DNA of 64,000 bases from Fagopyrum homotropicum (taxonomy: Eukaryota; Streptophyta; Magnoliopsida; Caryophyllales; Polygonaceae). Both the position numbers and the translations under genes were made by a program. The notes below the pieces were generated by a model, which was not told the origin of the DNA, did not search any database, and saw only the letters and a list, made by a program, of their open reading frames with translations. Below are positions 1-10,147 of this stretch, in pieces. Positions within the stretch are counted from its first letter, which is position 1. Each line of letters opens with the position of its first letter. Where the stretch lies: the NCBI GenBank assembly GCA_033239125.1, contig BSWB01000004.1, positions 28,765,501 through 28,829,500 on the forward strand, written 5' to 3'.

Positions 1-22
1 GTGCCCTTTGGCACCGATAGCT

Positions 23-560
23 TGTTTCATCTGTGGTGAACTAGGCCATCTGGCCCCTTTTTGTCAGCAAGGTAGTGTTTCTTCCCAGCAAGACCTTCCT
101 CTTTCCGGTGTTGAAAGAGTGGAAGTGGAGGCTATAGTGAGGACCTCAGTGATACTTGAGGAGCATAGATCCGAGATCAAGTGATGGTATGTAGTGGAGC
201 TACGGGAGTTAGCTGTTACATGTACCATTCTCGTTAATGGTTTACCTAGTGGAGTTTTGTTTGTTATGAGTGCTATGCACTTCTTGTCTTTCGATGCATG
301 CGTTAATGGTTGATCTTTGATATATAGTAGAAGGTGGACTTTCCTTTACAAGATTACCAGTTAGGGGTCTGAGGTACCGCGAGATATGTGTTTGTTCCCT
401 TATTCCGGGACTTGTGTATGGCTTGTAGACTTCTTTGTCATGCCGTAGGTGCATGATGAAGTCATTATGTGTATGGATTGTATGAATAGATATCATGCAG
501 TGTTAGATATTAATAGTAAGGCTATTATAGTCTTTACTGAGATGGTAATTAGAGGTCTTC
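23..560 (+). pseudogene. gag zinc knuckle and protease remnant of element A
   Basis: A CCHC zinc knuckle (C-x2-C-x4-H-x4-C, read as CFICGELGHLAPFC) lies at 23-64 and would bind genomic RNA in Gag. Around 225-305 the translation resembles the N-terminal part of the chromovirus aspartic protease, but the catalytic Asp-Ser-Gly is replaced by Val-Met-Ser. Near 470-530 a stretch reading MDCMNRYHAVLDINSK matches the conserved GMDWL region after the protease. Several stops and frame changes separate these pieces. No product is expected. Confidence 0.75.
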
Positions 561-689
561 TAATGTTAAGACCTTTGAAGAGACGGGTTTGTCATCAGGA
601 CTGTACGAGCAGCGAGCTGATAGCACAGGGATGTGACGCCTTCTAGTGTTATTCCATGAAGGAGCGAGATAGTCCAACAATGGAAGGTA

Positions 690-1890
690 TTCCAGTTGTT
701 TATGAGTTTATAGACGTGTTACTGAACCGTCTAGTTGCCACCTCAACGGAGTGTGGACATTGTTATCGAGTTGAAGTATGATACAAGATTGAATGGGAAA
801 GCCACACTATATGGTGCTTGTTGAGATATTGTACTAATAACTTGAAAAGTTGACTGAAACGGGTTTACCTAGTGGGTTCCATGTTCCGTATTGACGACCT
901 GATGAATTAGCTTCAAGAAGCAATTGTGTTTTCAGGATTCCTTTGTGCTCAAGATATCCCTAGTCATGGATGAGAGAGCAGCATGTGTATGAGATAACAT
1001 CCCATACCCGTTATGGACACTACGAGTTTGTAGTGATGTCATTTGGGTTGACGAATGCTTTAGTAGTTTTTATGGAGTTGATGAATAATATCTTCATCGA
1101 CTTCCTTGATTAGTTGGTGGTGGACTTCATGGATGACATGTCGGTATACTCTCATAGCAGAGAATAGTAGACCGATCGTCTAAGGATCGTTCTACAGATT
1201 TCGAGAGATAGAGGGTTGTATGCTACACTCTCTAAGTGTAAGTTGGGATGCCAGCGGTAGCCTTTTTAGGCCATGTTGTCTCCGCCAGTGGGATCATGGT
1301 TGACCTGGCGAGAATTAAGTATGTTGTAACATGGGAGATACTGATGAACATTAAGGAATACGTAGTTTTCTCGGCTCAGCCAATTGCTACCAATGCTTTG
1401 AGGAAGAATTTTATATGATTACATATTCATTTGAGAGTCTTTTGAGAAGACCACCATAACTACGTGAGGAAAGCCGTGTGTCAATGTTCTGAAGAGTTGA
1501 GGAGGCATTTGACCTCTGCTTCCATTCTGTTGTAGTTAGAAGATTTTTGGGATCCTGTGATTTACGGTGACATCCCAACTAAGTCTGAGATGTGTATTAC
1601 TACAGAGGAGTAGGGTTATTGATATGTGTGTTTACAGTTGAGAACGTATGATGAGAACTACCCAACTCATGATTTAGAGTTAGTAGTGGTAGTTCAAGCC
1701 TTTAAGTTTTGAAGACCGTACCGGTGTGATCTTCATGTCAGATTTCTATAGATCATAGAAATCTGAAGTATATTTTATGCAACAGGGATTGAATAACCGC
1801 CAATGTTAAGAGCTTAAGTTGATCATGACTTTGACTTGAAGATTCCATATCATTCAGAGAAATTGAATGTTGTCGTCGATAACTTGAATG
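690..1890 (+). pseudogene. Reverse transcriptase and RNase H remnant of element A
   Basis: Degenerate pol. At about 990-1160 the plus-strand translation contains HYGHYEFVVMSFGLTNA and then VVDFMDDMSVYS, the finger/palm region and the (F/Y)xDD catalytic box. Near 1260-1330 a stretch resembling FLGHVVS...GI.VD marks the RT thumb side. RNase H resemblance is clearest at 1640-1700 (YPTHDLELVVVVQAFK) and at 1840-1890 (YHSEKLNVVVDNL, the usual end of the domain). Multiple stops interrupt the frame, for example in the codon just before the FMDD segment. Confidence 0.85.
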
Positions 1891-1899
1891 GAAAGACGC

Positions 1900-3480
1900 T
1901 CCAAGAGAAGATGATTGTGAGACTGATAGTTCAGTCTCAGCTTCAGAGAGATCTAGCTTGGCTAGAGTTGGACAATCAGTTCCTTGATGAGGATACCCAA
2001 TTATACCTCAGAGGTCCTACCTGGTCTGTTGGATGAGGTCCAACAGAAGCAGGAGACCTGCCCGACCTTGATAAGGTTTAGAGAAAGGATGTCTCGTACT
2101 GAGGCACCATAGTTCTCCATGGGAGTAGATGGACTGATGAAGAGTCATGACCACTTTTGTGTACCTGCTGATGCATATGGAGACAGAGAATATTACGGTA
2201 TACCCAATGTACGCCTTATTCAGTACATTTAGGTACGAGTAAGATGTACCACGAGATGAAACGATTATATTGTATGAAGACGATATAACCAGATTTGTGA
2301 TACAATGTGTGACCTGTTAGCAGGTCCAGATAGAGTATTTCCGATCTAGAGATAAGCCCTACCCACTACCAGTGCAATAGTAGAATTTGGGAGGACATCT
2401 CTATGGACTTTTTTATGGGATTGTGACCTAGTAGAAGATTTATGTTATCTGGATTGTTGGTAACAAATTAATGAAACCGGCACGTTTCATTTCTATCAGA
2501 AGAACGTGGCTAGTGAATGAATTGGCTGAGGAGTACACTAGACAGATAGTGACACTCCATGGTATATTGAGAACGATCATTTCTGAAATAGATGGATGTT
2601 TTTACTTTGAGATTTTAGGCAGCAGATTCAGACTGCTTTGCGGACGAGACTGTACCTCATGACTACACTTCACCCCCTGACAAATGGTCAGTTAGAGAGG
2701 ATCATCTAGATTTTAAAGATCTATTATAAGTTGTAAGTTGAATGGGAAACGTGGATGGTTATATTACCTTCCATTAATGAGTTTATTATATAACAATGAA
2801 GGACGTGCATCTTTCTGGGATGACCCTATGAAGCAATATATATAGACATAGATGTCGTATATCCTTATGCTAGAAGTGATCTAGCAGTAGTAGTGGAATA
2901 ACACCTAACCAGATTCAGGATTTTATAGTTCAAGTAACGTTGATTGAAGGAAGAATGCTGGTTGTACAGAGTCGCCAGATATTATATGTAGACAAGAGGC
3001 GTTAACCTCTAAAGTTCAAGCGAGATTCATGTCCGGCTGTAAGTATCTCAGTTGCGAGACGTTAGATGTGTTAATATGGAAAGGGAACTGAGTTTCCAAT
3101 ATGATGGTTTATTTGAGATCGACCAGTATGGAGAAGGTAGCATGATGTTTAGCTTTGCCTATGAGATTATAGAATATCCACCCAGTGTTTCATATGTCTC
3201 AACTGAAGAAGTATATACCAGACTCGAGACACCTTGTGAGTTACGATGATTTGATGGTTGAGTCCAACCACACTTTTGTTGAGCATTCGATTACATTCTT
3301 GGAATGAGATATGAAACACTTGCATTCGAAAGACATTCCCATATTGAGGATATGATGGCCAAGATGAAGACCTGAAGAGGCTATGTGAGAGACTGAGGAT
3401 AGTGTCCTAAGGAACTATCTAGAGTATATGTTGGGACAGACCCATTTGTGGGAGCACGAGTAGATCTTAGTGCTATCTTG
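1900..3480 (+). pseudogene. Integrase and chromodomain-like tail remnant of element A
   Basis: Integrase pieces lie in order. The core around 2550-2700 contains LHGILRTIISEIDG, the site of the second catalytic Asp (here Glu-Ile-Asp), followed by LHPLTNGQLE carrying the catalytic Glu. The C-terminal beta-barrel region at about 3080-3250 reads like chromovirus FxGPFEI...RVHNVFHVSxLRKY. At 3250-3480 a decayed match to the IPILKVLWR...EEATWE...YLFE tail is the chromodomain-like end typical of Tekay elements. Frameshifts and stops make it non-functional. Confidence 0.8.
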
Positions 3481-3589
3481 ATGAATGTTGTGCTTATGTG
3501 CTTATATGCCTTGATGTGTTATTTCATGCTAGCTGTGATGTGATTTATGATCTTAGTAGATCTTGATGTGCTAGCGTGATTGATGTTAT

Positions 3590-4000
3590 AGATGGAGATG
3601 ATTACTTCCTTTACGCTACCCGAGTATGATTATATTTATAGCTTGAGATGGTTCTTTCCTTTATGCTATTTGAGTGGGATTAGGATTCAGTTGGAGATGG
3701 TTCTTTCCTCCATGCTACCTTGATGGACATAGTTCAGTGGAGATGTGATTCCTCCATGCGATATATATGTTTATGGGTTGGATAGAGAAGTATTTCCTCT
3801 ATGCCTGTGATATGATTAGACTAGAGATGTGTTTCCTCTATGCCTTGTGATGTGGTATGGCGAGAGACGTGATTCCTCTACGCCTTTGGGTAGCGTTATG
3901 GCCCTGTTTTCTGGAGATGATGATTCCTCCATGTTTATACTTGAGGTTATAGATTGTTATAGGTTGTGATCTTTTGAACGGAGATGTGATACCTCCGATA
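3590..4000 (+). repeat. Nine-copy imperfect array with hairpin arms, 3' untranslated region of A
   Basis: About nine variants of a unit resembling GGAGATGTGATTCCTCCATGC recur every 40-60 bases between the integrase remnant and the LTR. In most units a short purine arm faces a pyrimidine arm. Some units use GGAG with CTCC (near 3692, 3738, 3913), some AGAG with CTCT (near 3785, 3823, 3863), and the last uses CGGAG with CTCCG (3978). Tandem repeats in 3' untranslated regions are known in plant Ty3/gypsy elements; the paired arms are my observation. Confidence 0.6.
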
Positions 4001-4060
4001 GAAAGAGTGAGAGTTATACCTCGGCGTATGGGTCCGAGAGGATTTGAGAATTGTTCAAGT

Positions 4061-4087
4061 TTCGGGACGAAACTTTTTTTTAAGGGG
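4061..4087 (+). other. Polypurine tract region of element A
   Basis: The sequence TTCGGGACGAA (4061-4071), then a T run and AAGGGG (4082-4087), sits seven bases before the LTR start. This arrangement is characteristic of Tekay/Del elements. The purine tract primes plus-strand DNA synthesis. Element B has the matching arrangement at 14257-14284 and element C has it on the minus strand at 19041-19070. Confidence 0.75.
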
Positions 4088-4094
4088 TGTGTGA

Positions 4095-6194
4095 TGTAAT
4101 AGCTAGGATTTCCGAATTCTAATTAATGTTGATTAACTTAATCGTTGACATATAACTCGCGAAGATTTCGCAAGTGATGAGTAAGAGTCCCACCGTTATG
4201 TTCCTAGCGTAATTTTGGACATTTGGGGAAATTTTTACTTTTTTCCCCGGGTAATTATTTTTACCCTCCGGTGTTATTTGGAGCATTTGGGAGCTCCAAT
4301 TAATAAAAATGCAGTTGAGAGAAATGATCAGGACATCGGATATGTCCTAGATATGAAATAACATGGAGAGGCAAAACGGCCAAAAGAATCGCTATTTCGT
4401 TTCTTAACGGATAAGAAAGACGGCTTAGAGATACACGTTTTCCGAGGCAGTTGTGCAATAATTACCCCTACAATATTCCAGATTTAATGTTCCAATCTCG
4501 AGAAGTTTGGAGAAAGAGGTTCGACCCGCCTTTGGATCAGTTAAAGGATAATTATCGACTTTACTAAAGGATGATTATCGTCTTCACTATAAATAGCGGA
4601 ATAATTATTTATTAATTCATTTCCTTTCACGTTTCCTCGTAAAAGCTCTGATTTCTCTCAACCTTCAAACTCAGATCTACTCTCCGTTTCTAATCCGATT
4701 TCAATGCCGTTTGAGTTTCTGGATTCCTCTCTTCATTCTCTTCATAATTGTAGCGAGTTTCTGCATTTCCGAGTATATGGAGGGCTGGTCGAGCATATAT
4801 GTCACCAGAACAGTTCCGTCGCTCAGATTCCGATGAATTTGATGCTTTCCATGCGTAGCCTGCGTCGTTGAGATTCCGAATCTTCTTTCAGATCGTTAAT
4901 CGGGTTAATAACGAATATGTTATGAATTTATTCGTTTTCCGTACTGCGATTTGGCCTAATCTGACTTTAGGCTTGTCAAATAGGACAATTAGAAATTCCA
5001 TTATGGTCGTTATATTATTCTGGTGATTATGGGTTATTTGTTTGATGAAATCTGATGACAAGGGTTTAGAAATTGCCTGTGGGCAAAACGTTATTATGGC
5101 GAAATCTAATTAATTAAATTTGGATTAGAATTGAGATTGAGGAATGTTGATTAGATACTATCTTAAGATTTGAGGAATTGTGAGTTATGTGGAGATATTG
5201 AGGTTTAGTTGGTTGTGAGGCTTATAGATTGATTATGATCCTTATGGATCCCTTGGGTCTAGATGTGACCTTTTCGATTGATAGGAGTATTGATATCTCT
5301 TTATGCCTTGTTATTAGACAGTGTCTCTCTCAAGATTGGAGGTTGATCGTGGTTATGATTGTACGAGGTTGAGGTAAGTCCGTAGGACTTACTTAGGTGC
5401 CATCCTTATATTGGGTGTTTGCATGAGTGGTGTATGCTTTATATGTTTGCTATGATAGCATGAGTTGTCGTCTTTATCGACCTATGTTTTATTGACTACC
5501 CCACTGCGTGGCTGTGATAACCTTTCCCTTTCATCCCGCCGTGGAGTTTGGGAGGTTCTTTGATGTCGGGCCAGACTGGTTTACAGGAAGGGCGCAATCC
5601 ACTCCCATAGGGTACACGGATTGTGTGATCGATACTCGTACAACTGGACATTGCACTCAGAGGCGGGGTTGTATGGGTCCTCGTGTCACATACTTTCATC
5701 TATCTATAAACATACGGTTTTTGAGTAAATGGTTATTATATAAAGATAATAAATGGGTAAATGTGTGATAACATGCTGAGGTGTTTATCTTTCATGATTG
5801 TGTTTGTACTTATGCATTACCTCATATATGTATGGTTAGCTAACGGTTTCATACCGTGTTGTAGATGTTTACAGGTTAGGCGCTATTGGGTGATCTGGCA
5901 GGGTGACAGGCCGAGGACTCCCGTACATTAGGTGGTTGGTTTGGGGTTGTTGTGTTTCCCCTCTGCGTGAGGATGATCTTTTGTACCTCCTGTGTGAGGA
6001 TGTCGTTTTATATACTCGGCTATATTGTTGTTTACTTTGGGTCGGACAGTTTATACTGTTTTATGTATTTGTTTTATATCTGTTAGTGCCATGTTGTAAG
6101 GTCCAGTGAACTTGTTGTCAGGCTAGGGTCAGGATCCATTGTGAGATCCTAGCCCAATGTGACATCCCGAGTCCCGCGGATTCGGGGTGTTACA
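4095..6194 (+). mobile_element. 3' LTR of element A
   Basis: About 2.1 kb running from TGTAAT to GTTACA, the inverted LTR ends shared by all chromovirus copies here. A TATA box lies at 4588-4596. A GTAAGTCC/GGACTTAC hairpin carrying a splice-donor-like AG|GTAAGT is at 5372-5392, an acceptor-like TTTACAG at 5868-5874, and a terminal hairpin at 6127-6154. No coding capacity is credible; small ORFs at 5496-5768 and 5903-6109 are chance. The start is placed at 4095 by analogy with B; a start a few bases earlier is possible. Confidence 0.8.
4588..4596 (+). promoter_or_regulatory. TATA box in LTR A
   Basis: TATAAATAG lies about 490 bases into the LTR and is followed by a pyrimidine-rich leader, as in a plant Pol II promoter. 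Transcription would start roughly 30 bases downstream. Confidence 0.6.
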
Positions 6195-8596
6195 AAGATC
6201 TCCTCTACAAGCCTTCTCCCCACCTTAGTCTTTCTCCTGCACCTGCTGCAACAAGCTTCACCCATGGCCATCTCGATTCTTCTCATCTCTACCTCCTCGA
6301 ACCCTCAATCTCGGCCCTCCAATGTCCCCGATATCAAAAAAAAAGAAGAAGAGCTGGATAGGTATTTACAAAAATCACGAAAACCCACATTATGCAGAGG
6401 GATATCTCGATTCAGGATCGGTGGACTTGGGCTGAAAACAACTGTCGCCTCACTTTCGCCAGAAGCTAGATTAATGCTCGAGATGCGCCGCCGTCGCCTC
6501 TACACCGGAGGGCCACTCGTCGACCTCCCTCTGTCTGTCTGTTGCATCCTCCACCAGGATCCTGTCGCCGGGACTGCCAATGCGGGCCTGACTCACCACC
6601 GCCATCGGATCCACCTGTTCGCCCCACGCCGGAGCCAACCGGAACCGTAGCAGCCCCGAATTTGATCTCCCTCGCCGTGCCCTGCTGCAGCAAACCAACC
6701 GGATTGGGCACAACCGCCGTCTTCTCCCCATTCTCCCTCTGCCTGTACGTCACCGGCCGCTTCTCCTCTCCTCCTCCTGGGCAGCCGCCGGGAGCTCTTT
6801 TCCCCTTTTCCCTTCTTCTGTCGCGATTCAACAAAGGTTGAAGAAGATGCTTGGTTATTTGCGATTTTTTTCCTTTCTTTTCGGATAATTATGATTTTAT
6901 TCCCATATTCTATAATTGCAGTTTGTACCCAGATTTTTTGGAATGAAATTTTATACCCCTACATAAATTAATTATAGATTATGGCCCTTATTTACATTTT
7001 CAGGATATGACCCAAGTTTATGAAATTGCTCACCTTTGCCCGAAAAATGTATTTGTTGCTTTTTAACTCGGATTTCAATTACGGGGTCATTCTTATAGTT
7101 TATATTTTATGTTGTATGCCCAAATTTAGCGTTATGCTAAATTTGTTTAGTTTTGTGTTAGGTTCGGAAGCGCCCCGATAAAGGCCTAACGAGTCCAAGT
7201 CGACATCCGTTGAACGACTTCCGTCTTTTGACGTCGTGTGAGTATTCTTTCCCCTCGATCTAGTTATGTTAAGTTTTAGTATCATGCTAGGATGGATCTA
7301 GCATAACTTAGAGTTAATGCCAAGTAGTGGCTTTGAACCTTAGGTGAGTTTAGAGGATTTGATATTGTTTGATGGATTGATGTTGATTCTAAACTTGAGT
7401 TGTTGGTTATCCTGTGAGGTTGTTATAAGGCTTTAAGTTATATGGTTGATCTTGTGAGCATTTTGAGGCTCGAGGTGGGGTTGTATGATCTTGTGGGATT
7501 TTGGAGTTTAGGTTCGGCTTATCCTAGTTGCGTTGGGTTATGATCTTGCGAGATCATAGAGTCTAGAAGTCTAAGGACTTCTAGCTTGAGTTGAGTGTGA
7601 TGTGAGCATGAGGGATTTTAGGATGCGGTCCTAGAATGAGAGTCAAATGATCTTGCGTAGCTCATTTGTGTAGAAGTCTTAGACTTCTTGAGTTGAGCGA
7701 GTTGTTGATATAGTTCTCGTCTTGTGAGCAGGTTGTGGACTCCTTCCCAAGGGAAGCGAGAGGTTTGTGTATTGAGTGTGGAGATAAGGTAAGTTTCCGG
7801 ACTTACTTAGCTCGTATTCCTTGTATTAGCATTGATGTGTGTTTGGTGGTGTGTGTTTATTCTTTATTATTTATAACAACTAAACCGGAAATAGGACCAC
7901 CGACCCTTATATTATTTGGCCCAAGTGCATGATAACGGGTGGTGACATCACTGCCTAGCTCTTGCGTAGATCTAGGAGGTTCTTGGCGACTAGCCGTGCT
8001 GGTTAGACGGCCGGAGGCATCCGTACCGTTCCATGCCGGAAATGGGTACCGAGGCGAGTTTCGGGAGATTCTCATTTCACAAAAGAAGTTGAATTAGAAC
8101 GGAATATGACTTACTAATAAAAAGATTATAAACCGGACTTGTGTGATTTGGTGTATATTGTGTGTTATGTTGATTGACTTGTGTTTGTGCCTTTCACCTT
8201 GATTCTAATGCTTCGAATATAAGCTAACGGTTTTATACCGATTGTTGTAGATTGCCTTGCAGGTTAGGAATGCGACCGAGAGATCCGGAAGAGTGGGCAG
8301 TCGGGGTTCCGTACATTTTAGGAGGGGTTTTGGTTGAAGTCGGGTTGTGTTTTGTTCTTCGGCTATGGTGTTTTGTATGCCGCGTGTATGGCGTTTAGTC
8401 TTTGTTTTGTATTTCGGCTGAAGTCTTTTGTTTGTTCAGTTTCGGGTTTCATTGCATTGCATAAAAATGTATTTCATTTTGGCCTTTATTTGTGTCTTGT
8501 TGCAAGATCCGGTGAAATTTTGTCAAGCTAAGGGTCGGAACCTATTGGAGGTCCCAACCCGTAGCGCCCCGAGTCCCGCGGATTCGGGGTGTTACA
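6195..8596 (+). mobile_element. A': 5'-truncated chromovirus LTR
   Basis: It starts directly after the LTR A end without its own TGTAAC terminus and finishes in the same GGGGTGTTACA end. From about 7100 it matches the B 3' LTR from about 15470, including the ordered hairpins, the GTAAGT hairpin (near 7789) and the terminal hairpin (8533-8559). The first 650 bases are a GC- and CT-rich block (6200-6840) with overlapping ORFs on both strands that match nothing I recognise. I read it as an LTR whose first part was lost, not as a gene. Confidence 0.65.
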
Positions 8597-9985
8597 ATAG
8601 TATCATGCTAGGTTGGATCTAGCATAACTTAGAGTGAATACCAATTAGTGGTTATGGACCTTAGGTGAGTTTTGTGGATTGCGAAATGTTGTCAGGCTTG
8701 AGGAGTTGATATCATCTTGTGAGGTTGTTTATGGCTTTAAGTTGTATGTTGAGCTTATAAGAATTTAGGGGTTGAGGTTGAATGATTGTTGAGGATGAGA
8801 TTGTAAGTTTATAGTTGTGAGCTTATGGTTGTTGAGATTATGGGCTAGGATATGCGTATCCTAGCATAGTGTTGTTAGCATTGCGATCGTGGGGACTAAG
8901 CATGTTATCCTAGTGGTGTTGTGAGTTATGATCTTGCGTGATCCGAGGGTTTAGAAGTCTTAGGACTTCTAGCTTCTATTGAGTGTGATGTGAGCATGAG
9001 GGATTCTAGGATGTGGTCCTAGAATTGAGAGTCAAATGGTCTTGCGTAGATCATTTGTATAGAAGTCTAAGACTTCTATTGTGAGTGGGTTGTTGTTGAT
9101 ATAGTTATCTTCTTGTGAGCAGGTAATGGGCTTCCTCCCTAAGGAAGCGAGAGTGTTGTGAGTTTAGTGTGGTGACGAGGTAAGTCTCCGGACTTACTTA
9201 GCTCGTATTTTATGTATTAGATTCGATGCGTGTTTGGTGGTGTGTGTTTTATTGCTTTCATTTTAACTTATAAACCGGAATAGGATTACCGACCATTATA
9301 TATTATTTGGCCCAAGTGTATGATAACGGGCGGTGACAAATTGTCTAGCTCTTGTGTAGAGTTAGGAGGTTCTTGGCGACTAGCCCGTGTGGTTAGATGG
9401 TCGGATGCATTCGTACCGTTCCATGCGGTAAGTGGGGACCGAGGCAACTTTTGGGAGATTCTCGTGTCACAAAAGAAGTTGAATTAGAACGGGATATGAC
9501 CTAATAATAAAAAGATAATAACTGGACTTGTGTGTTTTGAGCATGTTATGTGTCATGTTGATGTATGTGTGTATGTGCCTTCACCTTGCTTCTAATGCTG
9601 CGAATATTAGCTAACGGTTTTATACCGATTATTGTAGATTTCCTTGCAGGTTAGGAATGCGGCGAGAGATCCGGAAGAGTGGGCAGCCGGGGTTCCGTAC
9701 ATTTTAGGTGTGGGTTTTGACTGGAGTCAGGTTGTGTTTTATTCTTCATTTATTGTGTTTGTATGCCACGTGTATGGCGTTCGGTCTTTGGTTTTGTATA
9801 TCGGTTGAAATCTTTGTTCGTATGCTTTGGGGTTTCATTACATTGCACAAAAATGTATTTCGGTTTTGGCCTTTATTTGTGTCTTGTTGCAAGATGCGGT
9901 GAAATTGTTGTCAGGCTAAGGGTCGGGACCCATGGTGAGGTCCCAACCCATAGTGCCCCGAGTCCCGCAGAGTCGGGGTGTTACA
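8597..9985 (+). mobile_element. Truncated 5' LTR of element B
   Basis: Closely matches 15620-16956 of the B 3' LTR, apart from a block of about 52 bases near 8785-8837 absent from the 3' copy. The first 1.3 kb of the LTR, including U3 and promoter, is missing: the sequence passes straight from the GTTACA end of A' into the middle of the LTR. It contains nine consecutive hairpins (8605-9197), an AG|GTAAGT donor at 9178-9185, a TTGCAG acceptor ending at 9649, and the terminal hairpin at 9921-9948. It adjoins the primer site at 9989. Confidence 0.8.
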
Positions 9986-9988
9986 AAG

Positions 9989-10000
9989 TGGTATCAGAGC
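9989..10000 (+). other. Primer binding site of element B (initiator tRNA-Met)
   Basis: TGGTATCAGAGC follows the LTR end GTTACA after a three-base spacer. It is complementary to the 3' end of plant initiator methionine tRNA, the usual minus-strand primer of chromoviruses. Element G has the identical 12-mer at 59761-59772. Confidence 0.95.
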
Positions 10001-10105
10001 CCTAGGTTGACACTCGCAATCTTCTAAAGGCCGAATAAGGAATAAACAGAACCCCACGGGTTTTGAGTTTTCGTTTTCAAAATCACATGCATGAGTCGGG
10101 GTTGA

Positions 10106-10147
10106 ATGTACGGACCACCACTCCTTCCGCGGATCTTGTCAACTTAG
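10106..10147 (+). CDS. Upstream ORF in the leader of element B (13 residues)
   Basis: The ORF reads MYGPPLLPRILST and ends at TAG. Element G has an aligned ORF of 14 residues, MYGRPPLPPRISAV, at 59896-59940, also about 100-140 bases downstream of the primer site. The length difference is one in-frame codon and most differences keep the frame. This suggests a conserved upstream ORF before gag. Whether it is translated is not known; a conserved RNA element that happens to be open is the alternative. Confidence 0.45.
   Translation: MYGPPLLPRILST

Larger units (their letters stand above)
1..4094 (+). mobile_element. Element A: decayed Ty3/gypsy chromovirus internal region
   Basis: This is the 3' part of a Tekay/Del-like chromovirus; its 5' LTR and most of gag lie left of the window. 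Recognisable domains come in the usual order: zinc knuckle, protease, reverse transcriptase, RNase H, integrase, then a chromodomain-like tail. All are on the plus strand and broken by many stops and frameshifts. The region ends with the sequence TTCGGGACGAA and a purine tract just before the LTR, as expected for this lineage. The lineage is inferred from gene order, 3' end motif and LTR ends (TGTAA...GTTACA). The element cannot be autonomous. Confidence 0.85.

Noticed and set aside
1836..3249. Small independent ORFs (1836-2036, 2471-2662, 3052-3249) as genes
   Set aside because: Each is a fragment of the decayed pol frame of element A, recognisable as the RNase H end, integrase core and integrase C-terminus.
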